DNA from: VMDJ01 sp038144195
Lineage (GTDB): Bacteria; Pseudomonadota; Gammaproteobacteria; Chromatiales; Chromatiaceae
DNA: 64,000 nt
Direction: 5' to 3'
Assembly (NCBI GenBank): GCA_038144195.1
Contig: JAYQNH010000002.1
Location: 1,364,001 to 1,428,000 of the forward strand
This document shows positions 28,668-38,058 of this stretch, one piece after another. Within the stretch, counting starts at the first letter, position 1. Each line of letters starts with the position of its first letter. The notes under the pieces were generated by a model that was given only the letters and a program-made list of their open reading frames with translations, was not told the DNA's origin and ran no database searches. Made by a program: the position numbers and the translations under genes.

Positions 28668-31103
28668 GTGGCAAAGCAAAAAAAGGTGTCTCGCACCGAA
28701 TTAAATGACCCGCAAGCGCAACGTGAAGCGGATACCTATGAAAATCCTGTTCCTAGTCGAGAGTTCATTTTAGAAGTGATCGCCGAGCAAGGTTGTCCCA
28801 TGAGTTTTAAAGAGCTGATGTACACCTTGGATATCGATGAAGAGCAGACCGAGGGCCTCTCTCGTCGTGTGAATGCGATGACCCGTGACGGTCAGCTAAT
28901 CCGTAATCGCCGTGGTGGCTATTGCCAGGTGAATAACAAAGACATGATCGTGGGTCGTGTGATTGGCCATCCAGATGGTTTTGGCTTTTTAAAGCGTGAT
29001 GATGCAAATGGTGATGACCTGTTTTTAGGCCCGCGTGAAATGCGTCGCGTTTGGCACGGTGATCATGTGGTGGTGCAAGTCTCCGGTATTGATCGACGTG
29101 GTCGCGAAGAAGGTCAAATTATCGAGGTATTGGAGCGCGCTTTTACCAAGGTTGTTGGTCGTTTGCAGATCGATCGCGGTGTTGCTTTCTTGTTGCCCGA
29201 CAACAAGCGTATTACCCAGCAAGTACTTATTCCGCCAGAGAATTTAAAGGGCGGCAAGAATGGCCAAATGGTGGAAGTTGCCATTGATGAGCATCCAACG
29301 CCTTGGCGTCAGGCCATTGGTAGTGTGATTGATGTCATAGGTGATCAGTATGCACCTGGTATGGAGACTGCGGTTGCGATTCGTAGTCATGACATTCCGC
29401 ATGATTGGCCAGAGGATCTGCTGAAACAAATTGAAGGCTTGACCGCTGAGGTACCCGAGAAAGCGAAAGAAGGTCGTGAGGATCTTCGTGATGTGCCGTT
29501 GGTGACGATCGATGGTTCGGATGCGCGTGACTTTGACGATGCTGTCTTTTGTGCAAAGACGGCAAAAGGTTGGCGCTTATTGGTCGCGATTGCCGATGTC
29601 TCAGCCTATGTCGAAAAAGATTCACCGTTAGATAAAGAGGCTTATCTGCGCAGTACCTCAGTGTACTTCCCTGATCGCGTCGTGCCGATGTTGCCGGAAG
29701 TGCTCTCAAATGGACTTTGTTCGATCAATCCGAAGGTTGATCGTTTGTGCATGGTCTGTGAGATGTACTTTGATCCACAAGGCAAGATGTTCCGCTCGCG
29801 TTTCTTTGAAGGCGTGATGAATTCGCATGCGCGTCTGACCTATGACCAAGTGGGCGCGATGCTGATTGATAACGATCAGGCCCTTAAAGAAGAGTTTGCA
29901 CACGTTTTGCCGCATCTCGAAGATCTGCACGGCCTTTATAAGGTGCTCCATGCGGCACGTGCCGTGCGTGGTGCGATTGATTTTGATACCACCGAAACCC
30001 GTTTTAAATTTGATGAGAACGGCAAGGTGGCTGAAGTGGTGCCACTGGTGCGTCATGATGCACACCGTTTGATTGAAGAGTGCATGTTGGCGGCTAACGT
30101 TGCGGCAGCACGCTTCTTGTTGAAGAACAAAATACCGGCCATGTACCGTGTGCATGAGCGCCCAAGTGAAGAGAAGTTGTCAGACTTAGGGCAATTTTTA
30201 CGTGAGCTAGGTTTGTCGTTGAAGGGTGGTCTTGAGCCAACGGCAAAAGATTACGCTGAGCTACTTGAGCAAGTAAAAACACGAGCGGATTACCATGTGA
30301 TTCAAACCGTGCTGCTGCGCTCAATGATGCAAGCGGTGTATACCGATGAGAATGTTGGGCACTTTGGTTTGGCGTTTGAAGCCTATGCGCACTTCACCTC
30401 ACCGATACGTCGCTACCCTGACTTGATGGTGCATCGTGCGATTCGTCATGTGCTTCGACAGGGTTCAGCAAAAGGGTTTGCTTATTCAGAAAAAGATTTG
30501 GCGCACATGGGTGAGCACTGTTCACTGTGTGAGCGTCGCGCAGATGATGCATCGCGTGATTCGGCGGATGCGCTTAAGTGTTACTTCATGCTCGATAAAG
30601 TGGGTGAGATTTTCCAAGGCACGATCTCAGGTGTGAACAGCTTTGGTCTTTTTGTCGAGTTAGATGAGATTTTTATCACCGGCTTGATTCATATCACCGC
30701 GCTCGATCGAGATTACTTTATTTTCGATCCTATCGGTCATCGTTTAACTGGCGAGCGTACGGGTAAGGTCTATCGCTTGGGTGATCGCATTAAGGTGCGT
30801 GTTGCAGCGGTCAATATGGAAGATCGCAAGATCGACTTTGTGCTCGACGATGGTAATAGCCAAGCACCGGATAAAAAGAAAGTTGAGATGATTCATGGCG
30901 TGCCAGCTGATCAGCTGCGCATTGATCGCCCGCCACGTTCGCAACCAGGTTCAAAAAAGCCAAGTAAAAACCCTTGGGGATCGCGTTCTGAGTCGGATGA
31001 AAAGAAGACCAGTAAAAAGAAAGCGAGCAAAGGGAAAAAGCGTAAAGGTCGCCCGGGTAAGAAAGAGCGTGCCGCAGCTAAGGCTAAAAAAGGTAAGCAT
31101 TAA
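28668..31103 (+). CDS. rnr: Ribonuclease R
   Basis: This 3'-5' exoribonuclease degrades structured RNA, acting in mRNA turnover and RNA quality control. The 811-residue product has an N-terminal helix-turn-helix-like region, cold-shock domains (GRVIGHPDGFGFL), the RNB catalytic domain (DGSDARDFDDAVF with the metal-binding Asp cluster; HFTSPIRRYPDLMVHR), an S1 domain (GTISGVNSFGLFVEL), and a Lys-rich tail. The listed start is GTG 28668. ATG 28664 would be in frame if the A7 run at 28677-28683 is one base too long. rlmB follows three bases after the stop. Confidence 0.96.
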   Translation: MAKQKKVSRTELNDPQAQREADTYENPVPSREFILEVIAEQGCPMSFKELMYTLDIDEEQTEGLSRRVNAMTRDGQLIRNRRGGYCQVNNKDMIVGRVIGHPDGFGFLKRDDANGDDLFLGPREMRRVWHGDHVVVQVSGIDRRGREEGQIIEVLERAFTKVVGRLQIDRGVAFLLPDNKRITQQVLIPPENLKGGKNGQMVEVAIDEHPTPWRQAIGSVIDVIGDQYAPGMETAVAIRSHDIPHDWPEDLLKQIEGLTAEVPEKAKEGREDLRDVPLVTIDGSDARDFDDAVFCAKTAKGWRLLVAIADVSAYVEKDSPLDKEAYLRSTSVYFPDRVVPMLPEVLSNGLCSINPKVDRLCMVCEMYFDPQGKMFRSRFFEGVMNSHARLTYDQVGAMLIDNDQALKEEFAHVLPHLEDLHGLYKVLHAARAVRGAIDFDTTETRFKFDENGKVAEVVPLVRHDAHRLIEECMLAANVAAARFLLKNKIPAMYRVHERPSEEKLSDLGQFLRELGLSLKGGLEPTAKDYAELLEQVKTRADYHVIQTVLLRSMMQAVYTDENVGHFGLAFEAYAHFTSPIRRYPDLMVHRAIRHVLRQGSAKGFAYSEKDLAHMGEHCSLCERRADDASRDSADALKCYFMLDKVGEIFQGTISGVNSFGLFVELDEIFITGLIHITALDRDYFIFDPIGHRLTGERTGKVYRLGDRIKVRVAAVNMEDRKIDFVLDDGNSQAPDKKKVEMIHGVPADQLRIDRPPRSQPGSKKPSKNPWGSRSESDEKKTSKKKASKGKKRKGRPGKKERAAAKAKKGKH

Positions 31104-31106
31104 GTC

Positions 31107-31853
31107 ATGGGCGATAAGCAACAATGGGTTGCCGGTGTGCATGCAGTGCGCTCAGCGCTGAAGTTTGGTCGTGAGCGCATTAATGAAATTATTTATGACG
31201 CGACACGCAAAGATCGTCGTTTAAATGCTGTTTTAGATGATGCCAAAAAGCTCGGTGTTCCTCTGACTGCGAGCGATAAGAAAACTGTCGAAAAGCTAGC
31301 CGGTAGCGCTAACCACCAGGGCGTGGTGATTAGTACTCAAGCGCCTGCTGCACAGACTGAAGATGATCTCGATACCTTGCTGAATAATCTCGATCATCCA
31401 CCTTTGTTATTGGTCCTTGATGGCGTGACCGATCCGCATAATCTGGGCGCCTGTTTGCGCACGGCTGATGGTGCGGGGGTGGATGCGGTGATAGCGCCTA
31501 AAGACAAATCGGTTGGACTGACCCCGGTGGCGGTAAAGGTCTCGAGTGGTGCAGCGGAAACAGTGCCGTTTGTTCAGGTGACTAATCTGGCGCGAACCTT
31601 GCGACATCTGCAGGATGATTTTCGTATTTTTGTGGTTGGCACCACTGGCGAGACCGATCTCGAGCTCTACCAGGCGGATCTAACCGGTGCGCTAGCGCTG
31701 GTAATGGGCGCGGAAGGTGAGGGGATGCGCCGACTGACGGCTGAACAATGCGACCAATTGGTGCGTTTACCCATGCAGGGGCAGGTCGAAAGTCTGAATG
31801 TGTCGGTCGCGACGGGTGTCACGCTCTACGAAGCGGTTCGTCAACGCCGCTAA
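31107..31853 (+). CDS. rlmB: 23S rRNA (guanosine-2'-O-)-methyltransferase RlmB
   Basis: A SpoU-family (SPOUT) enzyme that methylates G2251 of 23S rRNA. The 248-residue product has an N-terminal substrate-binding domain and the three knot motifs DGVTDPHNLGACLRTA, LVMGAEGEGMRRL and LPMQGQVESLNVSVATG. It is in an operon with rnr, as in many Gammaproteobacteria. Confidence 0.97.
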   Translation: MGDKQQWVAGVHAVRSALKFGRERINEIIYDATRKDRRLNAVLDDAKKLGVPLTASDKKTVEKLAGSANHQGVVISTQAPAAQTEDDLDTLLNNLDHPPLLLVLDGVTDPHNLGACLRTADGAGVDAVIAPKDKSVGLTPVAVKVSSGAAETVPFVQVTNLARTLRHLQDDFRIFVVGTTGETDLELYQADLTGALALVMGAEGEGMRRLTAEQCDQLVRLPMQGQVESLNVSVATGVTLYEAVRQRR

Positions 31854-31855
31854 GC

Positions 31856-31884
31856 TTGCATTTTATAAGGCGTTTCTCTAGAAT
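31856..31884 (+). promoter_or_regulatory. Promoter of the rpsF-rpsR operon
   Basis: TTGCAT (31856-31861) and TAGAAT (31879-31884) are spaced by exactly 17 bases. They sit between the rlmB stop and rpsF, predicting a start near 31891 and an untranslated leader of about 75 bases. Confidence 0.55.
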
Positions 31885-31913
31885 CTCGCGCTCTCGTCGG
31901 TCTTCTGGGTCGG

Positions 31914-31945
31914 CACTCCTTGCTTCACCGCACAGTGTGGGAGGC
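31914..31945 (+). promoter_or_regulatory. Possible S6:S18 autoregulatory leader element
   Basis: In the rpsF leader, CTCC (31916-31919) can pair with GGAG (31940-31943), and CAC (31926-31928) with GTG (31935-31937). A CCG trinucleotide (31928-31930) sits at the apex. Known S6:S18-responsive rpsF leaders present a CCG in a hairpin context. The match here is by eye only. Confidence 0.3.
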
Positions 31946-31966
31946 TTTAACCCGTAAGGAGCTACA

Positions 31967-32320
31967 ATGCGTCATTACGAAATCGTGTTCCTGGTCCACC
32001 CTGACCAGAGTGAGCAGGTGCCAGCAATGGTAGACCGCTACAAGTCGGTAATTGAAACTGCCGGCGGTAAAATTCACCGTCTAGAAGATTGGGGTCGTCG
32101 CCAGTTGGCTTACCCAATCAATAAAGTTCACAAAGCACACTATGTGTTGATGAACGTTGAAGCGACTGGTGAAGCTTTAACTGAACTTGAAACCTTGTTC
32201 CGCTTCAACGATGCGGTCATCCGTAACTTAGTTATCCGTCGCGATGAAGCGGTAACTGAGGCGTCGCCTTTGATGAAAGAAGACGACAAGAAAGATGCAC
32301 CTGAAGCTGCAGCTAGCTAA
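31967..32320 (+). CDS. rpsF: 30S ribosomal protein S6
   Basis: A 117-residue S6 with typical MRHYEIVFLVHPDQSEQVPA start, LEDWGRRQLAYPINK, and an acidic C-terminal tail (EDDKKDAPEA). A strong Shine-Dalgarno TAAGGAG lies upstream. It heads the rpsF-rpsR-DUF2232-rplI cluster and pairs with S18 in the small-subunit platform. No priB lies between it and rpsR. Confidence 0.98.
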   Translation: MRHYEIVFLVHPDQSEQVPAMVDRYKSVIETAGGKIHRLEDWGRRQLAYPINKVHKAHYVLMNVEATGEALTELETLFRFNDAVIRNLVIRRDEAVTEASPLMKEDDKKDAPEAAAS

Positions 32321-32336
32321 TTAAGGAGAGAGTTCG

Positions 32337-32558
32337 ATGTCACGTTTTTTCCGTCGTCGTAAAGGTTGTCGTTTCGCGGCTGAAGGTATCGAGATCGATT
32401 ACAAAGATCTAAACACCTTGCGTCAGAACATCACCGAAAACGGCAAGATTGTTCCTAGTCGTATCACTGGCACCAGTGCTAAGTACCAACGTCAGTTGGC
32501 TACAGCTGTGAAGCGTGCGCGCTTCTTGGCATTGTTGCCTTACTCAGACAGCCATTAA
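32337..32558 (+). CDS. rpsR: 30S ribosomal protein S18
   Basis: A 73-residue basic S18: MSRFFRRRKGCRF, KDLNTLRQNITENGKI, then the conserved PSRITGTSAKYQRQL and ARFLALLPY. TAAGGAGAG precedes the ATG. It lies 16 bases after rpsF and is clearly cotranscribed. Confidence 0.98.
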   Translation: MSRFFRRRKGCRFAAEGIEIDYKDLNTLRQNITENGKIVPSRITGTSAKYQRQLATAVKRARFLALLPYSDSH

Positions 32559-32618
32559 TCGGCTGGTGAGTGTGATGTCGTTTAAAGCGACATCTGTTCG
32601 GTTTTACCGAGTAGTTGT

Positions 32619-33524
32619 ATGAAAGCCCTAATCGCTTGGGTGATAAAGGGACGCACTCAGGCCATCATGGCGACCACTGTGTCGGGTATGTTGGCTCTGA
32701 TGATCACGCCGATGGCGTTGATCAGTGCAGCACTGGTGGTCTTGGCCACGCTGAGAAACGGCGCAAGAGAAGGTCTTATCGTTGTTTTATCAGCAGGGTT
32801 CGCGATCGCTGGTTTGGGTGGTTTGATATTTAACATGCCACTCGCAATGGTCATCATGGGCTTAGTTCTATGGTTGCCAGCATGGGGTTCGGGTTTGCTG
32901 TTAGGGCAGAGTCGATCACTCAGCAAAACAATCGAGGTTCTTGCCATGGCGGCAATTGGCTTGGTTGTTGCGCAATACCTACTGTTAGGTGATCCCAATG
33001 CGTATTGGGATGGCTTGATAACTGAATACATGAAACTTCAGTTTGATACAGCGGTAGTGCCAGAAGCAGATCAGCAAGCATTGGCGACAGCCATTGCCGG
33101 TTGGATGCCTGGTGGTGTTGCGGCAAGTTGGTTGAGCTCGTCGAGCGTCGCAGTGTTTATTGCGCTGTGGATGCAAGCCAAGCTGAATCAAACGAATGAG
33201 TTTGGACAGGCGTTTCGTGCGTTTGCTGTGAGTCGAGTGTGGCTCTGGTTGGTTCCAATCACATTGTTGCCATCGCTGCTGAGTGACCAAGGTCCAACGC
33301 TGTTAGGGCAGTTGTACCTGGTGGGAACCACCTTGTTTTTGCTGCAGGGTTTGAGTGTGGCTCATGCTTGGGTTCATCAAAAAGGTGAATCAAGGCGAGG
33401 CTGGATTTACGGCTTGTACTTTGTGTTGTTCGTCGGCTTACCGTATAGCGTTACAGCAATAGCTGCCGCAGGGTTTGCAGACGGATGGTTAAATTTTCGA
33501 GCAAAGATTCAATCGAAAGATTGA
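32619..33524 (+). CDS. DUF2232 family membrane protein
   Basis: A polytopic inner-membrane protein of 301 residues with about eight hydrophobic segments and no signal peptide. In Gammaproteobacteria such as Pseudomonas a DUF2232 gene sits between rpsR and rplI, and both position and topology fit here. Its biochemical role is not established. The start ATG 32619 has no strong ribosome-binding site. The stop is followed 78 bases later by rplI. Confidence 0.85.
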   Translation: MKALIAWVIKGRTQAIMATTVSGMLALMITPMALISAALVVLATLRNGAREGLIVVLSAGFAIAGLGGLIFNMPLAMVIMGLVLWLPAWGSGLLLGQSRSLSKTIEVLAMAAIGLVVAQYLLLGDPNAYWDGLITEYMKLQFDTAVVPEADQQALATAIAGWMPGGVAASWLSSSSVAVFIALWMQAKLNQTNEFGQAFRAFAVSRVWLWLVPITLLPSLLSDQGPTLLGQLYLVGTTLFLLQGLSVAHAWVHQKGESRRGWIYGLYFVLFVGLPYSVTAIAAAGFADGWLNFRAKIQSKD

Positions 33525-33602
33525 GTTGGATGAAGGACAACCTTCGGCTCAGTGAGTTCGTGATAACACGGCTCCACATTACCTTTAATCGGGGTTAGAA
33601 AG

Positions 33603-34052
33603 ATGGAAGTAATTCTTCTGGAAAAAGTAGCAAACGTTGGTGCATTGGGTGACAAGGTTACCGTCAAGTCTGGTTACGCTCGTAACTTCTTGATCCCTCA
33701 GGGCAAGGCAGTATTTGCAAGCGAGTCAAACGTTGCAGCATTCGAAGCACGTCGTGCAGAACTCGAGAAGCAGGAAGCTGACAAGCTAGCTGCCGCTGAG
33801 TCACGTAAGGCAGCTATCGAAGCGGTCGACGGCGTTACTATCGCTCACCAAGCAGGTGACGAAGGTAAGTTGTTCGGTTCTGTTGGTACCAACGACATTG
33901 CTGATGCAGTCACTGCAGCAGGTGTTGAGGTAACACGTGCTGAAGTACGTATGCCTGAAGGTGCGATTCGTGAAGTTGGCGAATTTGAGTTCGCAATTCA
34001 CTTGCATACCGACTTAGACGCAACTGTAAAAGTTACTGTTGTTGCTGAGTAA
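33603..34052 (+). CDS. rplI: 50S ribosomal protein L9
   Basis: A 149-residue L9: N-terminal domain MEVILLEKVANVGALGD..VTVKSGYARNFLIP, a long connecting helix rich in Ala/Glu/Lys, and a C-terminal rRNA-binding domain ending AIHLHTDLDATVKV. The frame is intact and the codon use fits a highly expressed gene. It is followed by a strong terminator. Confidence 0.98.
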   Translation: MEVILLEKVANVGALGDKVTVKSGYARNFLIPQGKAVFASESNVAAFEARRAELEKQEADKLAAAESRKAAIEAVDGVTIAHQAGDEGKLFGSVGTNDIADAVTAAGVEVTRAEVRMPEGAIREVGEFEFAIHLHTDLDATVKVTVVAE

Positions 34053-34075
34053 TCAGCCTCGCTGATAACCTAAAG

Positions 34076-34109
34076 AACACCCTAGCAAGCTGCTTGCTGG
34101 GGTGTTTTT
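34076..34109 (+). terminator. Rho-independent terminator after rplI
   Basis: A 14-bp stem (AACACCCTAGCAAG with CTTGCTGGGGTGTT, one G-U pair) has a 3-base loop and a T run. It separates the ribosomal-protein operon from dnaB. Confidence 0.85.
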
Positions 34110-34174
34110 GTGGCCGCTGTTTGACCGATCGATTTGCTGATCAGTCTCAGCGGCTTTTATGTTTTAATGCAGTG

Positions 34175-35607
34175 ATGTCAGACGAACTAAATCCTCCCGC
34201 CTCTTACGAAGATTACAGCGAAAACACCGTCTCAATGCCGGTAGATCAAGCGCTGGAAACACTTCGTGTGCCGCCGCATTCTGTGCAGGGCGAGCAGTCT
34301 GTTTTGGGCGGTTTAATGCTCAACTCAGAAGCGTGGAATGAGATCTCTGACAAGATTGCGAGCGAAGACTTTTACCGCCGCGAACACCAGCTTATTTTCC
34401 AAGCTATGCGGGCGTTATCCGAGGCACATCAACCACTCGAAGTGGTGACCATTGCTGAAGAGTTAGAGCGTCGATCAGAGCTGAATGATGTCGGCGGCAT
34501 GCCTTATCTGGGTATGTTGGCAAACGAAACACCGACCGCATCGAATGTGCCGGCTTATGCGCGAATCGTGCGTGAGCAATCGGTGATGCGTCAATTAATC
34601 AAAGTCGGTAACAAGATCGCAGATAGTGGCTACCGTCCTGAAGGACGTCCTGTAGATGATCTGCTTGATCAAGCCGAGACCGAAGTCTTCAAGATTGCTG
34701 AGCAAAAAGATAAAGGTCGCCAAGGTTTCCAAAATATTCAGGCCTTGCTAACCAAAACGGTCGATAAGATCGAAGAGTTATTTAACAGTGACGATGCCCT
34801 CACGGGTGTTTCAACAGGCTTTAATGATTTTGACGACCGCACCTCCGGTTTACAGAAAGCGGATTTGGTTATCGTGGCAGGTCGTCCATCGATGGGTAAG
34901 ACCACCTTTGCGATGAACATGTGTGAAAACGTTGCGATTGGCGCTGGCGTACCAGTGGCCATCTTCTCAATGGAGATGCCAGCAGAAGCGCTGACCATGC
35001 GTATGATTTCTTCGCTAGGCCGTATCAATCAGCAAGCCGTACGCTCAGGTAAGTTAGAAGATGACGATTTCCGCGTGTCACTTCAGCGGTTAATATTCTT
35101 AGCCAATCAAAAATCTTTATTGATGATTCAGCGGCACTGACACCCAATGAGATTCGTGCGCGTTGTCGCCGCTTACAAAAAGAACATGGCCAGTTGGGCA
35201 TGGTCATGGTCGACTATTTGCAGTTAATGCGTGCGCCAGAAGCAGGTGATAACCGTGTTAACGAGATCTCTGCAATCTCGCGTGGCTTAAAAGCTTTAGC
35301 GAAAGAATTAAATTGCCCAGTGGTTGCGCTATCGCAGCTCAACCGTTCGCTTGAGCAGCGTCCGAATAAACGTCCGGTTATGTCAGACCTTCGTGAATCG
35401 GGTGCAATTGAGCAAGATGCCGACTTGATCGTTTTTATCTATCGCGATGAAGTCTATAACGAAGACTCGCCGGATAAAGGCAAGGCTGAAATCATCATAG
35501 CCAAGCAGCGTAATGGTCCTATCGGTACCGTTAACCTGACCTTCCAAGGTCAGTTCACTCGCTTTGATAACTTTGCGCGTGATGTTTACGAAGATATGGA
35601 CTACTAA
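34175..35607 (+). CDS. dnaB: Replicative DNA helicase DnaB, one frame change
   Basis: The hexameric 5'-3' helicase of the replication fork, about 477 residues after repair. The N-terminal domain has PPHSVQGEQSVLGGLML. The RecA-like domain has Walker A GRPSMGKTTFAMN, FSMEMPAEAL, Walker B MVMVDYLQLM, and SDLRESGAIEQDADLI. One base is missing near 35100 (...LANQ should read ...SQSKIFIDDSAALTPNE), and the sequence is clean on both sides. Since dnaB is essential, this break is almost certainly a sequence error. ATG 34175 gives the standard N-terminus. alr follows five bases later. Confidence 0.95.
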
Positions 35608-35612
35608 GCGGC

Positions 35613-36689
35613 ATGCCACTAAACAACGCATGGGCCACGATTGATCACGCTGCGTTGTTACACAACGTTTCTCGTGTTCGCGAGTGTGCACCTCAAAGCA
35701 ACATCATGGCGGTGATTAAGTCGCTTGGTTATGGGCATGGTGCAGTCTCGTTAGCCTATGCACTGCAACGTAGAGTTGATGCCTTTGCTGTGGCGCGTGT
35801 TGAAGAGGGCTTAGCGCTTCGTGCAGAAGGTATTACTAAAGCGATCTTAGTGCTTGAGGGTTTGTGTTCACCTGAGCAGTTATCACTTGCGCAACAACAT
35901 CAGCTTGATGTCGCTATTCATCATCCTAAGCAGATTAGAGTGGCTTGACACCTTAGACGGGCCATTGGGTTGTTGGATCAAAGTTGATAGCGGCATGTCG
36001 CGCTTAGGTCTGCATCCAGATCAAGTGCCCGAGGTGCTGGCGGCCGTTCAACAGCATAGGTATCTCAAGCTAAAAGGGGCGATGACGCACTTAGCGAATG
36101 CCGATGATCGGCAAGACAGTAAAACCGATGTGCAGCTTGCGGCCTTTAATGAGATTGCATGGCCAGAGGCGATTTGGCACTGTCTATTGCCAACTCGGCT
36201 GCGGTGTTAACGCGGCCTGATGCGCATGCAGATTGGGTGCGACCTGGTTTGATGTTGTATGGCGCATCACCGCTACTCAATCAAAGTGCTCAGTCACTTG
36301 GTTTAAAACCTGTGATGCAGTTATCTAGTCGGTTAATTTCAATCAAGCAATTAAATGACGGCGATACCGTTGGTTATGGTGCGACATGGCAAGCCGATGA
36401 AGTGATGCCGATGGGCATCGTTGGCATTGGTTATGGCGATGGTTATCCACGCGAAGTGCCAGCTGAAGCGTATGTGCTTATCAATGGCAAGCAAGCCCCT
36501 ATTATTGGTCGCGTCTCGATGGACATGATCACGGTGGATCTACGCGGCATTGATTGTGTGATCGGTGATGAGGTCACCTTGTGGGGTGAAGGCTTACCGA
36601 TTGATCTTGTCGCACAATGGACAAACACCATTGCCTATACCTTGATGTGTGGTGTGACTCAGCGCGTTCAGCGGATTAACAAATCATAA
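35613..36689 (+). CDS. alr: Alanine racemase, two frame changes
   Basis: A PLP enzyme that makes D-alanine for peptidoglycan, about 358 residues. The PLP lysine lies in VIKSLGYGHG; family members usually read V-K-A-N-A-Y-G-H-G, so the residues between K and YGHG differ. Further motifs are KVDSGMSRLG, LALSIANSAAVL, RPGLMLYG, the second catalytic tyrosine in GIGYGDGYPR, and GRVSMDMITVDL. An extra base near 35938 and a missing base near 36160 cancel out. Gene order dnaB-alr-radA is conserved in Gammaproteobacteria. Confidence 0.93.
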
Positions 36690-36691
36690 CG

Positions 36692-38058
36692 ATGGCAAAA
36701 GCAGCAAAAACAACCTACGTGTGTACCGAGTGTGGCGCGACCTTTCCTAAGTGGGCAGGGCAGTGCACGGATTGTGGTGCATGGAATACGTTAGAAGAAA
36801 CCGTACCATCCTCAGCACCCGAACAAGGCCGCTTTGCAGGCTATGCCGGTGAAACACCTGTCGCAATTCGCGCATTAGCTGATGTCTCTGCTGAAGAGAC
36901 CTCGCGTATTAGCACAACGTTAAACGAGCTTGATCGCGTACTGGGTGGTGGCTTGGTACTCGGTTCAGTGACCTTGATTGGTGGTGATCCGGGTATTGGA
37001 AAATCAACGCTGTTGATTCAAGCGATGTCATTGCTTAGCGAGAAGATGTCGACCTTGTATGTCAGCGGAGAAGAATCAGCAGAACAAATCAGCTTGCGTG
37101 CGCATCGATTGGGTTTGCCTGGCGATAAGGTGCAGCTACTGACAGAAACCTGCGTTGAGCGCATTATTCAGTTAGCACAGCAGCACAAACCCAAAGTGAT
37201 TGTGCTCGACTCCATTCAAACCTTTTACACCCAAGAGCTCAATTCGGCACCAGGTTCGGTGGCGCAGGTACGTGAATCAGCGGCGCGCTTGGTGCGCTTT
37301 GCTAAGCAAACGGGTACCAGTTTGTTCTTGGTGGGTCATGTCACAAAAGAAGGCGCGTTAGCGGGGCCTCGTGTGCTCGAACACATGGTAGATACCGTGT
37401 TGTACTTCGAAGGTGAGAGTGGCTCACAGTTCCGTTTAATTCGTGCCATCAAGAATCGTTTTGGCGCGGTGAATGAGTTGGGTGTCTTTGCGATGACCGA
37501 TAAAGGTCTCAAAGAAGTGAGTAACCCTTCAGCGATTTTCTTATCCCGACATGAGCAACAAGTGGCAGGTAGTGCCATTCTGGTAACGCGTGAAGGCACG
37601 CGTCCTATGTTGGTTGAGGTGCAAGCACTGGTGGATCAAAGTCCTCTGGGTAACCCGCGTCGTGTGGCATTAGGTTTAGAGCAAAATCGTTTATCGATGT
37701 TGCTTGCGGTGCTGCATCGTCATGGCGGTGTCGGCATGTTCGATCAGGATGTGTTCTTAAATGTGGTCGGTGGTGTGCGCGTTACAGAACCCGCCGCTGA
37801 CTTGCCTGTGTTGCTTGCCGCCTTATCGAGCTTCCGTGATCGTCCCTTTACCGATGGAATTAGCTGCATTTGGTGAGGTGGGGTTTAGCAGGTGAAATAC
37901 GCCCAGTACCTAATGGTCAGGATCGTCTGCGTGAGGCACTCAAACACGGCTTTACCCGAGTGATTGCGCCCAAGAGTAATGTGCCTAAAAAGCCTATCGA
38001 TGGCTTAGAGATTATTCCGGTGACCCGCCTGAGTGAGGCGATTGACGCGATTACTTAA
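36692..38058 (+). CDS. radA: DNA repair protein RadA (Sms), frame changes near the 3' end
   Basis: A RecA-like ATPase that promotes branch migration in recombination, about 454 residues. It has an N-terminal C4 zinc finger (CTECGATFPKWAGQCTDCG), Walker A GGDPGIGKSTLL, the RadA signature KNRFG, and a C-terminal Lon-like domain (EVQALVDQSPLGNPRRVALG). Two extra bases near 37855 and 37880 break the end, where the true protein continues LAAFGEVGLAGEIRPV. The stop overlaps that of the convergent CorC-type gene within TTAA. Confidence 0.95.

Noticed and set aside
29000..31000. Long antisense open frames opposite rnr and other genes
   Set aside because: They follow the codon phase of strongly conserved genes on the plus strand and lack start signals. 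They are shadows.
35085..35200. Programmed frameshift in dnaB
   Set aside because: There is no slippery heptamer followed by a pseudoknot. The lesion looks like the many other single-base errors, and DnaB is not made this way in relatives.
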